NCBI GenBank assembly: GCA_019084435.1
Contig: JAHRFV010000314.1
Span: forward strand, 1-17,992
DNA length: 17,992 bases
Direction: 5' to 3'
Source: Dethiosulfatibacter sp.
GTDB lineage: Bacteria; Bacillota_A; Clostridia; Tissierellales; Dethiosulfatibacteraceae
The notes beneath the pieces are model-generated. The model saw nothing but the letters and a program-made list of their open reading frames with translations, searched no databases and was not told where the DNA came from. Positions 1 through 7,474 of this stretch are shown piece after piece (the first letter of the stretch is position 1; every line of letters begins with the position of its first letter). The translations under genes were made by a program, and so were the position numbers.

Positions 1-1
1 G

Positions 2-163
2 GCAATTGCCTGGGGAGATGCATGGACCAACATGATCCAGCCATTCTGGGCATTACCGGCATTGGGTATTGCAGGACTAGGTGCTAGAGATATCATGGGA
101 TACTGTGTTGTCACATTATTGGTAACAGGAGTGATTGTTGCCGCTGGATTCCTTATCTTCTAA
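2..163 (+). CDS. Short-chain fatty acid transporter, AtoE family (C-terminal end only)
   Basis: Only the last 53 codons and the stop are present; the gene runs off the left edge. The visible peptide has the pattern GDAWTNMIQPFWALPALGIA followed by GLGARDIMGY and a hydrophobic helix ending in GFLIF. I recognise this as the C-terminus of the AtoE/TIGR00366 short-chain fatty acid transporter family, which are multi-pass inner membrane proteins thought to move acetoacetate, butyrate and similar acids. The final hydrophobic stretch would be the last membrane helix. A terminator follows 30 bases after the stop, so the gene is the end of its own transcript. Its substrate class fits the acyl-acid metabolism encoded further downstream, but that link is inference. 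Confidence 0.8.
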   Translation, partial: AIAWGDAWTNMIQPFWALPALGIAGLGARDIMGYCVVTLLVTGVIVAAGFLIF

Positions 164-192
164 TTTAAAATCTGATTAGATTAGTATAAGAG

Positions 193-232
193 ATGCCCTT
201 TTTAATTTAATCAGGAAAGGGCATTTTGTTTT
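193..232 (+). terminator. Rho-independent terminator after the AtoE-like gene
   Basis: The arms ATGCCCTTT (193-201) and AAAGGGCAT (216-224) pair perfectly over 9 bp around a 14-nt loop and are followed by a T-rich tract. It separates the transporter gene from ygiQ. Confidence 0.85.
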
Positions 233-243
233 GACAAAAATGA

Positions 244-270
244 TTGATTAACAGATTTGTATGATACAAT
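244..270 (+). promoter_or_regulatory. Putative sigma-A promoter of ygiQ (extended -10)
   Basis: TGATACAAT at 262-270 is an extended -10 element (TG-N-TACAAT). A weak -35, TTGATT, lies at 244-249 with a short 15-nt spacer. A TATAAT at 275-280 is a second possible -10 but has no good -35. This is seen by eye only; the ygiQ start codon is about 40 bases downstream. Confidence 0.45.
257..269. promoter_or_regulatory. Perfect palindrome over the ygiQ -10: candidate operator
   Basis: TTGTAT-G-ATACAA is a perfect 6+1+6 dyad that covers the proposed -10 region. A repressor dimer bound here would block the promoter. The protein that would bind it is unknown, and no regulator gene lies beside it in the window. 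Confidence 0.35.
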
Positions 271-309
271 GTAGTATAATAATGTAAATATCGTTTTGAA
301 AGGATCAAT

Positions 310-2091
310 ATGGAATTTTTGCCGATAAATAAAAATGATTTAAAAGATAGAGGATGGGACGAGCTTGATTTTATTATGGTGACAGGGGATGGGTATGTGG
401 ATCATCCATCTTTTGGAACTGCCATTATCACCAGAATTCTTGAAAGATACGGGTATAAAGTCGGCGTTATCGCGCAACCTGATTGGAAGGATATAGAAAG
501 CTTTAAAATTTTAGGAAAACCCAAAATCGCTTTTCTCGTAAATTCGGGGAATATAGATTCTATGGTCAACCACTATACCTCGTTTAAGAAAAGAAGAAAA
601 GAAGATGCCTATTCTCCAGGTGGAGAATCAGACCATAGACCTGACAGGGCTGTAATAGTCTATTCCAATAAAATCAGGGAAGCCTATAAGGATGCGACTA
701 TTATTATCGGTGGTATTGAGGCCAGTCTGAGAAGGCTGGGGCATTATGACTATTGGGATAATAAAGTACGAAGATCGGTCCTGCTGGATTCATCGGCGGA
801 TCTGTTGGTTTACGGAATGGGTGAAAAAGCTATTTTAGAGATAGCAGAAGCCTTATCCAACGGCATACCTGTAGAGGAACTAACCTATATCAGAGGAACG
901 GTCTACAAAACCAAGGATAGGGAAAGGGCTTATGACGCCTTGGAGCTACCGGATTTTGATCAGATTAGTTCTGACAAGAAAGAATACGCCAAAAGCTTCA
1001 ATCTTCAATATGAAAATACAGATGCCATAACCGGGGAAACCTTGATAGAACGATACGGCACTGTGTATGTTGTGCAAAACCCACCCATGGAGCCATTAAA
1101 TCAACTTGAGATGGACGACATATACGACATGGAATACATGCGGGATTATCATCCCACCTATAAAAGCAAGGGGGGCATACCAGCCTTTGATGAGATACAG
1201 TTTAGTATCACAAACTCAAGGGGATGCTTTGGAGGCTGTTCGTTCTGTGCGCTGACATTTCATCAGGGTAGGGTAATACAATCCAGAAGCAAAGAATCAA
1301 TTCTGAAAGAAGGTCAGACTTTTGTCACCAGCCAATCATTCAAAGGATATATTCATGATGTAGGTGGACCAACGGCTAATTTCAGAAAAAGAGCATGTAT
1401 CAAGCAGGAAAAATACGGCGTCTGTAAGGATAAGCAATGCTTGTTTCCCGAAAAATGCAGCCAGTTGATTGTTGATCATAAGGAGTACCTGGATATTCTG
1501 AAGAACCTTAGACAGATAAAAGGTGTGAAAAAGGTTTTTGTAAGGTCTGGGGTAAGATATGATTATGTGCTTCAGGATAAGGACAACAGCTTTTTAGAAG
1601 AGCTTTGCAGCCATCATGTCAGCGGGCAATTGAGATTAGCACCTGAGCACGTATCGGACAAGGTATTGAATTATATGGGTAAACCAAAATTTAAAGTGTA
1701 CCTTGAATTTGTAGATAAATTTGATCAAATGAACAAGAAATTAGATAAAGACCAATATATCGTTCCTTATTTTATTTCCTCTCACCCGGGTTCAACCTTG
1801 GAAGATGCTATTGCTTTGGCAGAGTATATTAAAGAGACAGGACATTCTCCTGAACAGGTGCAGGATTTTTATCCGACTCCAGGAACACTATCGACCTGCA
1901 TGTACTATACAGAAATTGACCCATTGACCATGGAACCGGTTTATGTTCCAAATTCATTTGAGGAAAAAAGAATGCAGAGAGCCCTAATGCAATATGACAG
2001 AAAAGAAAACTATCGCCTCGTCAAAAAGGCGTTGATCAAAGCAGGACGAGAAGACTTGATTGGAAGCAGTAAGAGAGCCCTGATAAAGTGA
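310..2091 (+). CDS. ygiQ: YgiQ family radical SAM protein
   Basis: A 593-residue protein of the YgiQ (formerly UPF0313) family. The N-terminus carries the family's leading segment ([18 protein letters not shown], about residues 29-46). The radical SAM cluster-binding motif CFGGCSFC gives Cys306, Cys310 and Cys313, preceded by the typical ITNSRG. A second Cys-rich stretch ([11 protein letters not shown]...QC...KC, about residues 363-387) is also usual for YgiQ. The family binds a 4Fe-4S cluster and S-adenosylmethionine; no substrate is established to my knowledge. The length is near the family norm. The ATG start has AAAGGA six bases upstream. The gene stands alone: a terminator and promoter precede it, and 105 bases separate it from capA. 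No clear terminator follows it, so some read-through into the capA operon is possible. Confidence 0.92.
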   Translation: MEFLPINKNDLKDRGWDELDFIMVTGDGYVDHPSFGTAIITRILERYGYKVGVIAQPDWKDIESFKILGKPKIAFLVNSGNIDSMVNHYTSFKKRRKEDAYSPGGESDHRPDRAVIVYSNKIREAYKDATIIIGGIEASLRRLGHYDYWDNKVRRSVLLDSSADLLVYGMGEKAILEIAEALSNGIPVEELTYIRGTVYKTKDRERAYDALELPDFDQISSDKKEYAKSFNLQYENTDAITGETLIERYGTVYVVQNPPMEPLNQLEMDDIYDMEYMRDYHPTYKSKGGIPAFDEIQFSITNSRGCFGGCSFCALTFHQGRVIQSRSKESILKEGQTFVTSQSFKGYIHDVGGPTANFRKRACIKQEKYGVCKDKQCLFPEKCSQLIVDHKEYLDILKNLRQIKGVKKVFVRSGVRYDYVLQDKDNSFLEELCSHHVSGQLRLAPEHVSDKVLNYMGKPKFKVYLEFVDKFDQMNKKLDKDQYIVPYFISSHPGSTLEDAIALAEYIKETGHSPEQVQDFYPTPGTLSTCMYYTEIDPLTMEPVYVPNSFEEKRMQRALMQYDRKENYRLVKKALIKAGREDLIGSSKRALIK

Positions 2092-2124
2092 ATTTAACTT
2101 AATAAATTATTAATATTTCATCTA

Positions 2125-2153
2125 TTGCAAAAACTTGCAGAATAATATAGTAT
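2125..2153 (+). promoter_or_regulatory. Possible sigma-A promoter of the capA-cdaA-cdaR-activator operon
   Basis: TTGCAA (2125-2130) and TAGTAT (2148-2153) are separated by 17 nt. The -35 overlaps the TGCAA-N4-TTGCA dyad, so a protein bound there would compete with RNA polymerase. The -10 match is weak, and other choices (TATGAT at 2173-2178) have poor spacing. No -24/-12 sigma-54 signature is visible in this gap. Confidence 0.3.
2126..2139. promoter_or_regulatory. TGCAA-N4-TTGCA dyad upstream of capA (candidate activator site)
   Basis: TGCAA (2126-2130), spacer AAAC, TTGCA (2135-2139): a perfect inverted repeat with the same arms and the same 4-nt spacer as the two sites at 7288 and 7316 upstream of the sigma-54 promoter. 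It lies 57 bases before the capA start, at the head of the gene run that ends with the sigma-54 activator gene. Binding by that activator is inferred from the shared motif. Confidence 0.5.
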
Positions 2154-2196
2154 TTGACTATAACTTGACAGCTATGATCATTGGGAGAAGAGAGCT

Positions 2197-3459
2197 ATGA
2201 GAAAACGAAAAAAGAAAAGAATAAATCTGATAATTATTTTATTGATTGTTATTGTTGCAGGTGCTGTATATACGTCAAACCATTTCAATCTTTTTCCTCA
2301 AGGAGGAGAAGAACCAACCAGTGGTCAAGATACAACCAAACCAACTGAGCCTATTATAGAAACAACCGAACCCGGACAAGCTGAGGAGCCTAGAGTTGAA
2401 AAGCTTACAATTGCAGCTGTCGGGGACATCATTTATCATATGAGTCAAATTCATAGTGCCTATAATTCTACTGAAGGGACTTATGACTTCAAACCGTATT
2501 TTGAACTGATCAAACCGATTATTGAATCAGCGGACATAGCCATAGCTAATTATGAAGGAACGACAGCCGGAACAAGTGTTGAGCCTTATATGGCCTATCC
2601 CAGATTCAACGCACCTGATGAAACACTTGATGCCATGCAATATGCAGGGTTTGATGTCATTTCGACAATCAATAATCACACCTTGGATATGAGGAAATTT
2701 GGTCTCCTTAGAACTCTTGAACAATTGCATCAACGTGGGTTTAAAACTGTTGGCACATATGCCGAAAAGCCTGAAACCAGGGTGCTTTTTGTTGAGGAGA
2801 AAGATATCCGATTGGCTTTTATAGCCTATACATTTGGATTTAATGGTATGGATGCTACTCTGACAGCAACGGAACTAGATGACATGACCAACATCATAGA
2901 TAGAGATAGGATTTCTGAAGACATTGAGGATGCTATTGAAGCAGAAGCTGATATGATTATTGCTATTATGCATTGGGGGAATGAGTATCAACGCAACCCT
3001 TCAAACGAGCAACGAGAGCTAGCGGATTTTATGTTTTCAAGCGGAGTGGACATGATACTTGGTAGCCACCCTCACGTGATACAGGATGCCGAAACGGTTG
3101 ATTATGACGGTGAAACAAAATTTGTCATCTATTCCATGGGGAATTTCATCTCCAACCAAAGACAGGAAAGCCTGGACCATGAGTATCCAAATCTGGACAA
3201 TTTCTATACTGAAGATGGCGTCATCGTCAATATTGAAATAGAAAAGGATTTCGAAAGCAATAAGACAGTCATCAAGGATATCGAATTTACGCCAACATGG
3301 GTGAACAGATTTAAAAAGGCACCACTGTATGATTATGATGTTATACCTGTTGAAGCTTATCTTGATGGAAATCCATTAGGGCTTGATGACCATACATTAT
3401 CGAGGATGGAACGTTCTTATCGTGATACAATGATAAAATTTAATGTGAATCTGGATTAA
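2197..3459 (+). CDS. CapA family protein, membrane-anchored metallophosphoesterase fold
   Basis: A 420-residue protein of the CapA/PgsA-like family (PF09587 type). A basic N-terminus (RKRKKKR) and a hydrophobic segment at residues 9-26 form a signal anchor. A Thr/Pro/Glu-rich linker (about 38-65) leads to the domain. Metal-site motifs of the calcineurin-like fold are visible: AVGD with Asp77, NNH at 159-161, MHWGNE with His259, and GSHPHV with His291 and His293. The domain should therefore lie outside the membrane. Family members take part in poly-gamma-glutamate capsule synthesis or act as cell-wall hydrolases, but no capB/capC genes are present, so the substrate is unknown. ATG start with GGGAGA upstream. 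cdaA begins 17 bases after the stop, so the two are probably co-transcribed; this pairing is unusual. Confidence 0.85.
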   Translation: MRKRKKKRINLIIILLIVIVAGAVYTSNHFNLFPQGGEEPTSGQDTTKPTEPIIETTEPGQAEEPRVEKLTIAAVGDIIYHMSQIHSAYNSTEGTYDFKPYFELIKPIIESADIAIANYEGTTAGTSVEPYMAYPRFNAPDETLDAMQYAGFDVISTINNHTLDMRKFGLLRTLEQLHQRGFKTVGTYAEKPETRVLFVEEKDIRLAFIAYTFGFNGMDATLTATELDDMTNIIDRDRISEDIEDAIEAEADMIIAIMHWGNEYQRNPSNEQRELADFMFSSGVDMILGSHPHVIQDAETVDYDGETKFVIYSMGNFISNQRQESLDHEYPNLDNFYTEDGVIVNIEIEKDFESNKTVIKDIEFTPTWVNRFKKAPLYDYDVIPVEAYLDGNPLGLDDHTLSRMERSYRDTMIKFNVNLD

Positions 3460-3476
3460 AAAAGGGGGGTGCAGGA

Positions 3477-4301
3477 TTGGAGTATGTAAAAACACTGGTA
3501 ACCAATTTAAGGCTCCGGGACTTTATTGATATAGCTATTGTGGCATTTGCCTATTACAAGCTATACATGATTATTAGAGAAACCAGAGCCAAGCAATTAT
3601 TAAAAGGCATTATGTTTATCGTTATCATTTCAGCACTAGCCAGCACGATGAAGCTGTTTACATTGAGCTGGATTCTGACCAACACCTTGCAGGTGGGTTT
3701 AATCGCACTTATTATCGTTTTTCAGCCTGAGCTAAGAAAAGCTCTGGAATATATTGGTAGAACGACTTTTTTGTCGTTCAATCTCTTTGAGGGAGATGAA
3801 AGAAAGAACGAAGAGACTATCAATGCCATCACAACGGCTTGCTCAGCGCTCTCCAACCAAAAGATTGGTGCATTGATTGTTTTTGAATTAAAAACCGGAT
3901 TAAGTGACTTCATTGAATCTGGAATAGTGATTGATGCGGATATATCCAGTAGTCTGCTAATCAATATTTTCATACCCAATACACCACTTCACGATGGAGC
4001 AGTCATCGTTAAAGATTATCGCGTTAAAGCGGCCAGTTGCTTTTTACCACTTACAGACAACTCTCATCTCAGCCAGGATATCGGTACGAGACATAGGGCA
4101 GCCATTGGTGTTACTGAAAGATCTGATGCCATAGCGGTAATTGTATCAGAGGAAACTGGCCATATATCATACGCCCTTGAAGGCAGGTTGTATAGAAACA
4201 TTGAAATCAATGAGCTTAGACAGCTTCTTAAGAGTGTATACAAGCATGAAGAGAAGCATTCATTCTTAGAAAGATGGTGGCATAAAGATGTTAAAAAGTA
4301 A
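3477..4301 (+). CDS. cdaA: Diadenylate cyclase CdaA (DacA)
   Basis: A 274-residue membrane-bound enzyme that makes cyclic di-AMP from two ATP. Three hydrophobic helices fill the first ~85 residues, followed by the DAC domain. The catalytic signatures are intact: Asp173-Gly-Ala (in LHDGAVIV) and Gly203-Thr-Arg205-His206-Arg207 (in GTRHRAAIG). The length matches typical CdaA. The start is TTG at 3477, chosen because GGGGGG at 3464-3469 sits 7 bases upstream and the following residues match the family N-terminus; no in-frame ATG gives the first helix. The stop overlaps the start of cdaR by 14 bases, which suggests translational coupling. c-di-AMP in Firmicutes controls potassium and osmolyte balance and cell-wall homeostasis. 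Confidence 0.95.
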   Translation: MEYVKTLVTNLRLRDFIDIAIVAFAYYKLYMIIRETRAKQLLKGIMFIVIISALASTMKLFTLSWILTNTLQVGLIALIIVFQPELRKALEYIGRTTFLSFNLFEGDERKNEETINAITTACSALSNQKIGALIVFELKTGLSDFIESGIVIDADISSSLLINIFIPNTPLHDGAVIVKDYRVKAASCFLPLTDNSHLSQDIGTRHRAAIGVTERSDAIAVIVSEETGHISYALEGRLYRNIEINELRQLLKSVYKHEEKHSFLERWWHKDVKK

Positions 4302-5547
4302 AGATAAGATTATCATTCAAATTTTGTGTGTTGTTGCCGCTTTAGCTACCTGGCTGTTTGTGGTCAACGAAGTCAATCCCATCACAGGCAAGGACGTGGC
4401 AGCTATTCCGATTATAGTTAGAAATGCTGAAGCCCTTGAAGAAATGGGTTTAGTTGTGGCTGGAATAGATATCTCCGAGATAAGAGTGACCGTAGAAGGC
4501 TACAGAAATGATATTTTGAATATCACGCGAAATGATATTAATGCCTATATAGATGTCCAAGGGTATAAGGAAGGACTCAATAAAATGCCTGTTGAGCTCG
4601 AACTTCCAGATGGCGTAAATATTGTTGATTACTCGCCAAAACAAGTCTTGTGTGAGTTAGAGGCCGTCGTTAATAGAACCATCGATCTATCTGTGGAAAT
4701 TGATGGGTTGGTTGAGGACGGTTATTATGTTGGCAGATCCGTTTCCAGTGTGAATTCTGTCATTATACGGGGACCGAGGAGTGTAGTTAACTCAGCAGTC
4801 AAAGCTGTTGCCCTGTTTAATGTGAACGAAGCAACAGATAGCCTCGAGAAAAGGATACCAATCGATGTTTATAGTGACAAGGGATTGGAACTGGACGTTA
4901 GAATAACACCGGAAATAGCTGAAATAACAGTACCGATTTATCCGACAAAGAGAGTTGAATTCTCAGTGCCTATATCAGTTACACCTAGAGAAGGCTATGA
5001 AGTAACAACCATTACAATCGAACCTAGAGACGTTTTAGTTGCAGCAGAACCAAATGTTCTGGCTAATATGATACATGTATTGACTGAAGAAGTGGACTAT
5101 GAAGATGTGACAAACAATATATATGTAACAGCTGATGTCATCGCTGGAAACTTTATCCTTGTTGAAAATGTAACTCCGGTGGTTACAATCAATATTGAAA
5201 GAATTGAATCAAAGGTTTTAATATTCAATCTATCTGAAATAGAGTTTGACAATATACCGGAAGGCTATACAATATCTTTTACCGCCGAGGATCAGCCAAT
5301 CCAAGTTGAGGTGACTGGATTGTCGAGCTTTATAGAAGAGCTCGTCAAGGAAGATATTAAATTGAAAGCAGATGCGGGGCTGCTTGAAGGAGAGATTGGA
5401 TTGATTCCAATCTATTATGAGTCCTCCAAAGAACTTAGAGAGATCAATATAGAATTTGAAAATGTTGAAGTGATGCTGACAGCGACAGAACCTACAACAG
5501 AACCAACAACAGAACCCACGACAGATAATGCTGAACCTACTAATTGA
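4288..5547 (+). CDS. cdaR: CdaA regulatory protein CdaR (YbbR-domain protein)
   Basis: A 419-residue protein with one N-terminal membrane helix (about residues 8-26) and an extracellular part made of consecutive YbbR-type beta domains (roughly 45-125, 130-210, 220-300 and 305-395). In Firmicutes CdaR binds CdaA and tunes its activity. The C-terminus ends in a short Thr-Glu-Pro repeat tail (TEPTTEPTTEPTTDNAEP), which resembles the TTEP linker in the neighbouring CapA-like protein. The ATG lies inside the cdaA reading frame, with AGATGGTGG as a usable ribosome binding region. In most relatives glmM follows cdaR; here the next gene, 27 bases on, is a sigma-54 activator. The family call is firm; domain borders are approximate. 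Confidence 0.9.
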   Translation: MLKSKDKIIIQILCVVAALATWLFVVNEVNPITGKDVAAIPIIVRNAEALEEMGLVVAGIDISEIRVTVEGYRNDILNITRNDINAYIDVQGYKEGLNKMPVELELPDGVNIVDYSPKQVLCELEAVVNRTIDLSVEIDGLVEDGYYVGRSVSSVNSVIIRGPRSVVNSAVKAVALFNVNEATDSLEKRIPIDVYSDKGLELDVRITPEIAEITVPIYPTKRVEFSVPISVTPREGYEVTTITIEPRDVLVAAEPNVLANMIHVLTEEVDYEDVTNNIYVTADVIAGNFILVENVTPVVTINIERIESKVLIFNLSEIEFDNIPEGYTISFTAEDQPIQVEVTGLSSFIEELVKEDIKLKADAGLLEGEIGLIPIYYESSKELREINIEFENVEVMLTATEPTTEPTTEPTTDNAEPTN

Positions 5548-5574
5548 TATTTCGAGTAATAGGGAGGTTATGAC

Positions 5575-7287
5575 TTGAGAAAAGAGCTGGAGATTTTCCT
5601 GACTTCGACCAATGATGGGGTCATAGCCATTGATGGCAATTGTATCATTACGCTGTATAATAAACAGGCGGAGAAACTGGTGGGAGTTCCAAAAGAAGCT
5701 GCATTGGGCAAGAACATCAAGGAAATAGTCATCAATACAAGACTTCCGTACGTACTTGAAACAGGAGAACACGAGTTGGAATGGCATCAGCAGCTTAGGG
5801 ATTACGAAATCATCACAAGTAGAATTCCTATAAAAGACCAGAGCGGAAAAACCATAGGAGCGATGGCTGTATTCCGAAATGTGACTGATACCTATAACCT
5901 AGACAAGCAACTGTCCTCTTTAAATGGCTACAAAAGTCTATTGCAAGCGGTTTTTGCTGCAGTACAGGATGCCATAAGTGTTGTGGATGAAAACGGGAAC
6001 CATATCATGGTCAATCCGGCTTATACCAGAATAACGGGTGTAACAGCAGATGAGATATACGGCAAACCAGCCGGCTATGACATTGAGGAAGGAGAGAGTA
6101 TTCACCTTAAGATTCTGAATACGAAGAGAGCGGTAGGCAATACTAAAATGGTCATAAGACCAAGTGGTAAAATGGTTATTGCCAGAGGGGCACCGATGCT
6201 CGTGGGAAATCAGGTGAAAGGCAGTGTTGTAATTCTGCACGACATCAGCGAGATTAAACAGCTGACTGAAAAACTCATTGAAGCTCAAAAAAGAATCCGG
6301 GAATTGTCTGCCAAATATACAATAGAGGATATTGTAGGCAATAGTGAAATAATAGAGCAGGCAAAGCAGCAGTTGATCAAAGCGTCGAATGTTCCTGCAA
6401 CAGTTATACTTAAGGGTGAAAGTGGAACCGGTAAGGAATTGTTTGCTCATGCTATTCACAACCAGAGCAGCAGAAAAAACGAACAATTCATTAGAGTCAA
6501 TTGCGCAGCTATTCCAGAAACCTTATTGGAGAGCGAGCTTTTCGGATATGATGAGGGTGCTTTTACAGGGGCTAAGAAAGGTGGCAAAAAAGGTCTTTTT
6601 GAAGAAGCGAACAACGGAACCATTTTTCTTGATGAGATTTCAGAGGTGAGCAACAGCACACAGGTTAAGTTGCTTAGGGTTCTTCAAGAGAAGGAGATAA
6701 CTAGAGTAGGTGGGGTCAATCCTATCCACGTCAATGTCAGAGTTATTTCAGCTACAAATGTTAACTTGAAAGAGCAGGTTGACAATGGGCATTTCAGGGA
6801 TGATTTGTATTATAGGCTTAATGTTTTTCCTATTGAAATACCACCTCTTAGAGACCGACTCGACGATGTGGGTCTCCTTGTTAAAAGGTTTATTGAAAAA
6901 CTGGACGTAGAGTATGGCAGAAATGTCACTGTAATTTCAGAGGAAGCCCTAAAGGTATTAAAAAACTATAACTGGCCCGGTAATGTGAGAGAATTGGAAA
7001 ATGTAATCGGTAGAGCAATGATCAACATGAACATCAATGAAACAATCATTAAAAAAGAGCATCTGCCAATATTGGTTTACTCCGATAAGGACGAAGTTTC
7101 TGATGTAACCGAAAAACCGGACTTAAATGGCATTAGCAAGCTTTCAGAAGTGACAGATGAATTTGAAAAAAAGTATATCACCCAGGTTTACGATTTATGC
7201 CAAAAAAATAAAACAACAACAGCCGACAGATTAGGTATTTCAATCAGAAATCTCTACTATAAGATGGAAAAATACAACATAAAATAG
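5575..7287 (+). CDS. Sigma-54 dependent activator: PAS-PAS-AAA+-Fis HTH
   Basis: A 570-residue enhancer-binding protein. Two PAS sensor domains (about 5-105 and 121-230) lead to the AAA+ domain (about 252-443). Key motifs are intact: Walker A GESGTGK (281-287), the sigma-54 contact loop GAFTGA (328-333), and Walker B GTIFLDE (348-354). A Fis-type helix-turn-helix ends the protein (about 525-570). There is no response-regulator receiver domain, so the PAS domains probably sense a metabolite or redox signal directly. The start is TTG at 5575, set 7 bases after GGGAGG (5562-5567); the ATG at 5570 is out of frame and stops after two codons. The gene closes the capA-cdaA-cdaR run, and the sigma-54 promoter of the ptb operon lies 139 bases downstream, so it is the obvious activator of that operon. 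It is analogous to Bacillus BkdR by context; identity with BkdR is not claimed. Confidence 0.93.
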   Translation: MRKELEIFLTSTNDGVIAIDGNCIITLYNKQAEKLVGVPKEAALGKNIKEIVINTRLPYVLETGEHELEWHQQLRDYEIITSRIPIKDQSGKTIGAMAVFRNVTDTYNLDKQLSSLNGYKSLLQAVFAAVQDAISVVDENGNHIMVNPAYTRITGVTADEIYGKPAGYDIEEGESIHLKILNTKRAVGNTKMVIRPSGKMVIARGAPMLVGNQVKGSVVILHDISEIKQLTEKLIEAQKRIRELSAKYTIEDIVGNSEIIEQAKQQLIKASNVPATVILKGESGTGKELFAHAIHNQSSRKNEQFIRVNCAAIPETLLESELFGYDEGAFTGAKKGGKKGLFEEANNGTIFLDEISEVSNSTQVKLLRVLQEKEITRVGGVNPIHVNVRVISATNVNLKEQVDNGHFRDDLYYRLNVFPIEIPPLRDRLDDVGLLVKRFIEKLDVEYGRNVTVISEEALKVLKNYNWPGNVRELENVIGRAMINMNINETIIKKEHLPILVYSDKDEVSDVTEKPDLNGISKLSEVTDEFEKKYITQVYDLCQKNKTTTADRLGISIRNLYYKMEKYNIK

Positions 7288-7301
7288 TGCAAAATATTGC
7301 A
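7288..7301. promoter_or_regulatory. Candidate upstream activator site 1 (TGCAA-N4-TTGCA)
   Basis: A perfect dyad, TGCAA (7288-7292), AATA, TTGCA (7297-7301), that begins right after the activator stop codon. Its centre is about 157 bp upstream of the start site predicted from the sigma-54 promoter, a normal enhancer distance. Confidence 0.6.
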
Positions 7302-7315
7302 AAATTTATATAAAT

Positions 7316-7329
7316 TGCAAATTATTGCA
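7316..7329. promoter_or_regulatory. Candidate upstream activator site 2 (TGCAA-N4-TTGCA)
   Basis: TGCAA (7316-7320), ATTA, TTGCA (7325-7329): the same arms and spacer as site 1, 28 bp centre to centre. A very AT-rich palindrome (AATTTATATAAATT, 7303-7316) lies between the two sites. Confidence 0.6.
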
Positions 7330-7344
7330 TGCCAGAATATGCAA
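7325..7344. promoter_or_regulatory. Additional inverted half-sites next to UAS 2
   Basis: TTGCAT (7325-7330) and ATGCAA (7339-7344) form an inverted repeat with an 8-nt spacer that shares its left arm with site 2. It may be a third, weaker contact for the activator, or chance in AT-rich DNA. Confidence 0.3.
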
Positions 7345-7379
7345 TATTTAATTAAATTAGATAGGTGTTTTTTTAAGAT

Positions 7380-7416
7380 AGAGTCGTTTCAACACATGGG
7401 AGCGGCTCTTTTTTTT
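7380..7416 (+). terminator. Rho-independent terminator after the sigma-54 activator gene
   Basis: Arms at 7380-7390 (AGAGTCGTTTC) and 7399-7409 pair over 11 bp, including three G-U pairs, around an 8-nt loop and run into eight T. It ends the capA-cdaA-cdaR-activator transcript and lies between the candidate enhancer sites and the sigma-54 promoter, so the catabolic operon is insulated from read-through. Confidence 0.85.
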
Positions 7417-7425
7417 ATTCTTAAT

Positions 7426-7441
7426 TGGCACGTTAATTGCT
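7426..7441 (+). promoter_or_regulatory. Sigma-54 (-24/-12) promoter of the ptb-buk-vor operon
   Basis: TGGCAC (7426-7431), five bases, TTGCT (7437-7441): an exact match to the consensus TGGCAC-N5-TTGCW with correct spacing. Transcription would start near 7452, leaving a leader of about 23 bases before the ptb start. The neighbouring gene encodes a complete sigma-54 activator. Confidence 0.92.
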
Positions 7442-7474
7442 TGTTAATTAGTAAATGATAAAGGAGAGGTGAGT

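Noticed and set aside
231..236. TTGACA as the -35 of ygiQ
   Set aside because: It lies at the end of the terminator T tract, and no -10 stands 16-18 bases downstream (the nearest good one is 23 or more away).
5230..5787. Long minus-strand open frame opposite cdaR and the activator
   Set aside because: It lies wholly opposite well-supported genes, has a composition rich in Phe, Cys and Ile typical of antisense frames, and has no promoter or ribosome binding site.
5938..6486. Minus-strand open frame opposite the activator's PAS and AAA+ regions
   Set aside because: It is antisense to conserved domains and shows no domain or start signal.
7469..7474. GTG start for ptb
   Set aside because: It is only 2 bases after AAGGAGAGG's core; the ATG at 7475 has correct spacing and the family-like N-terminus.
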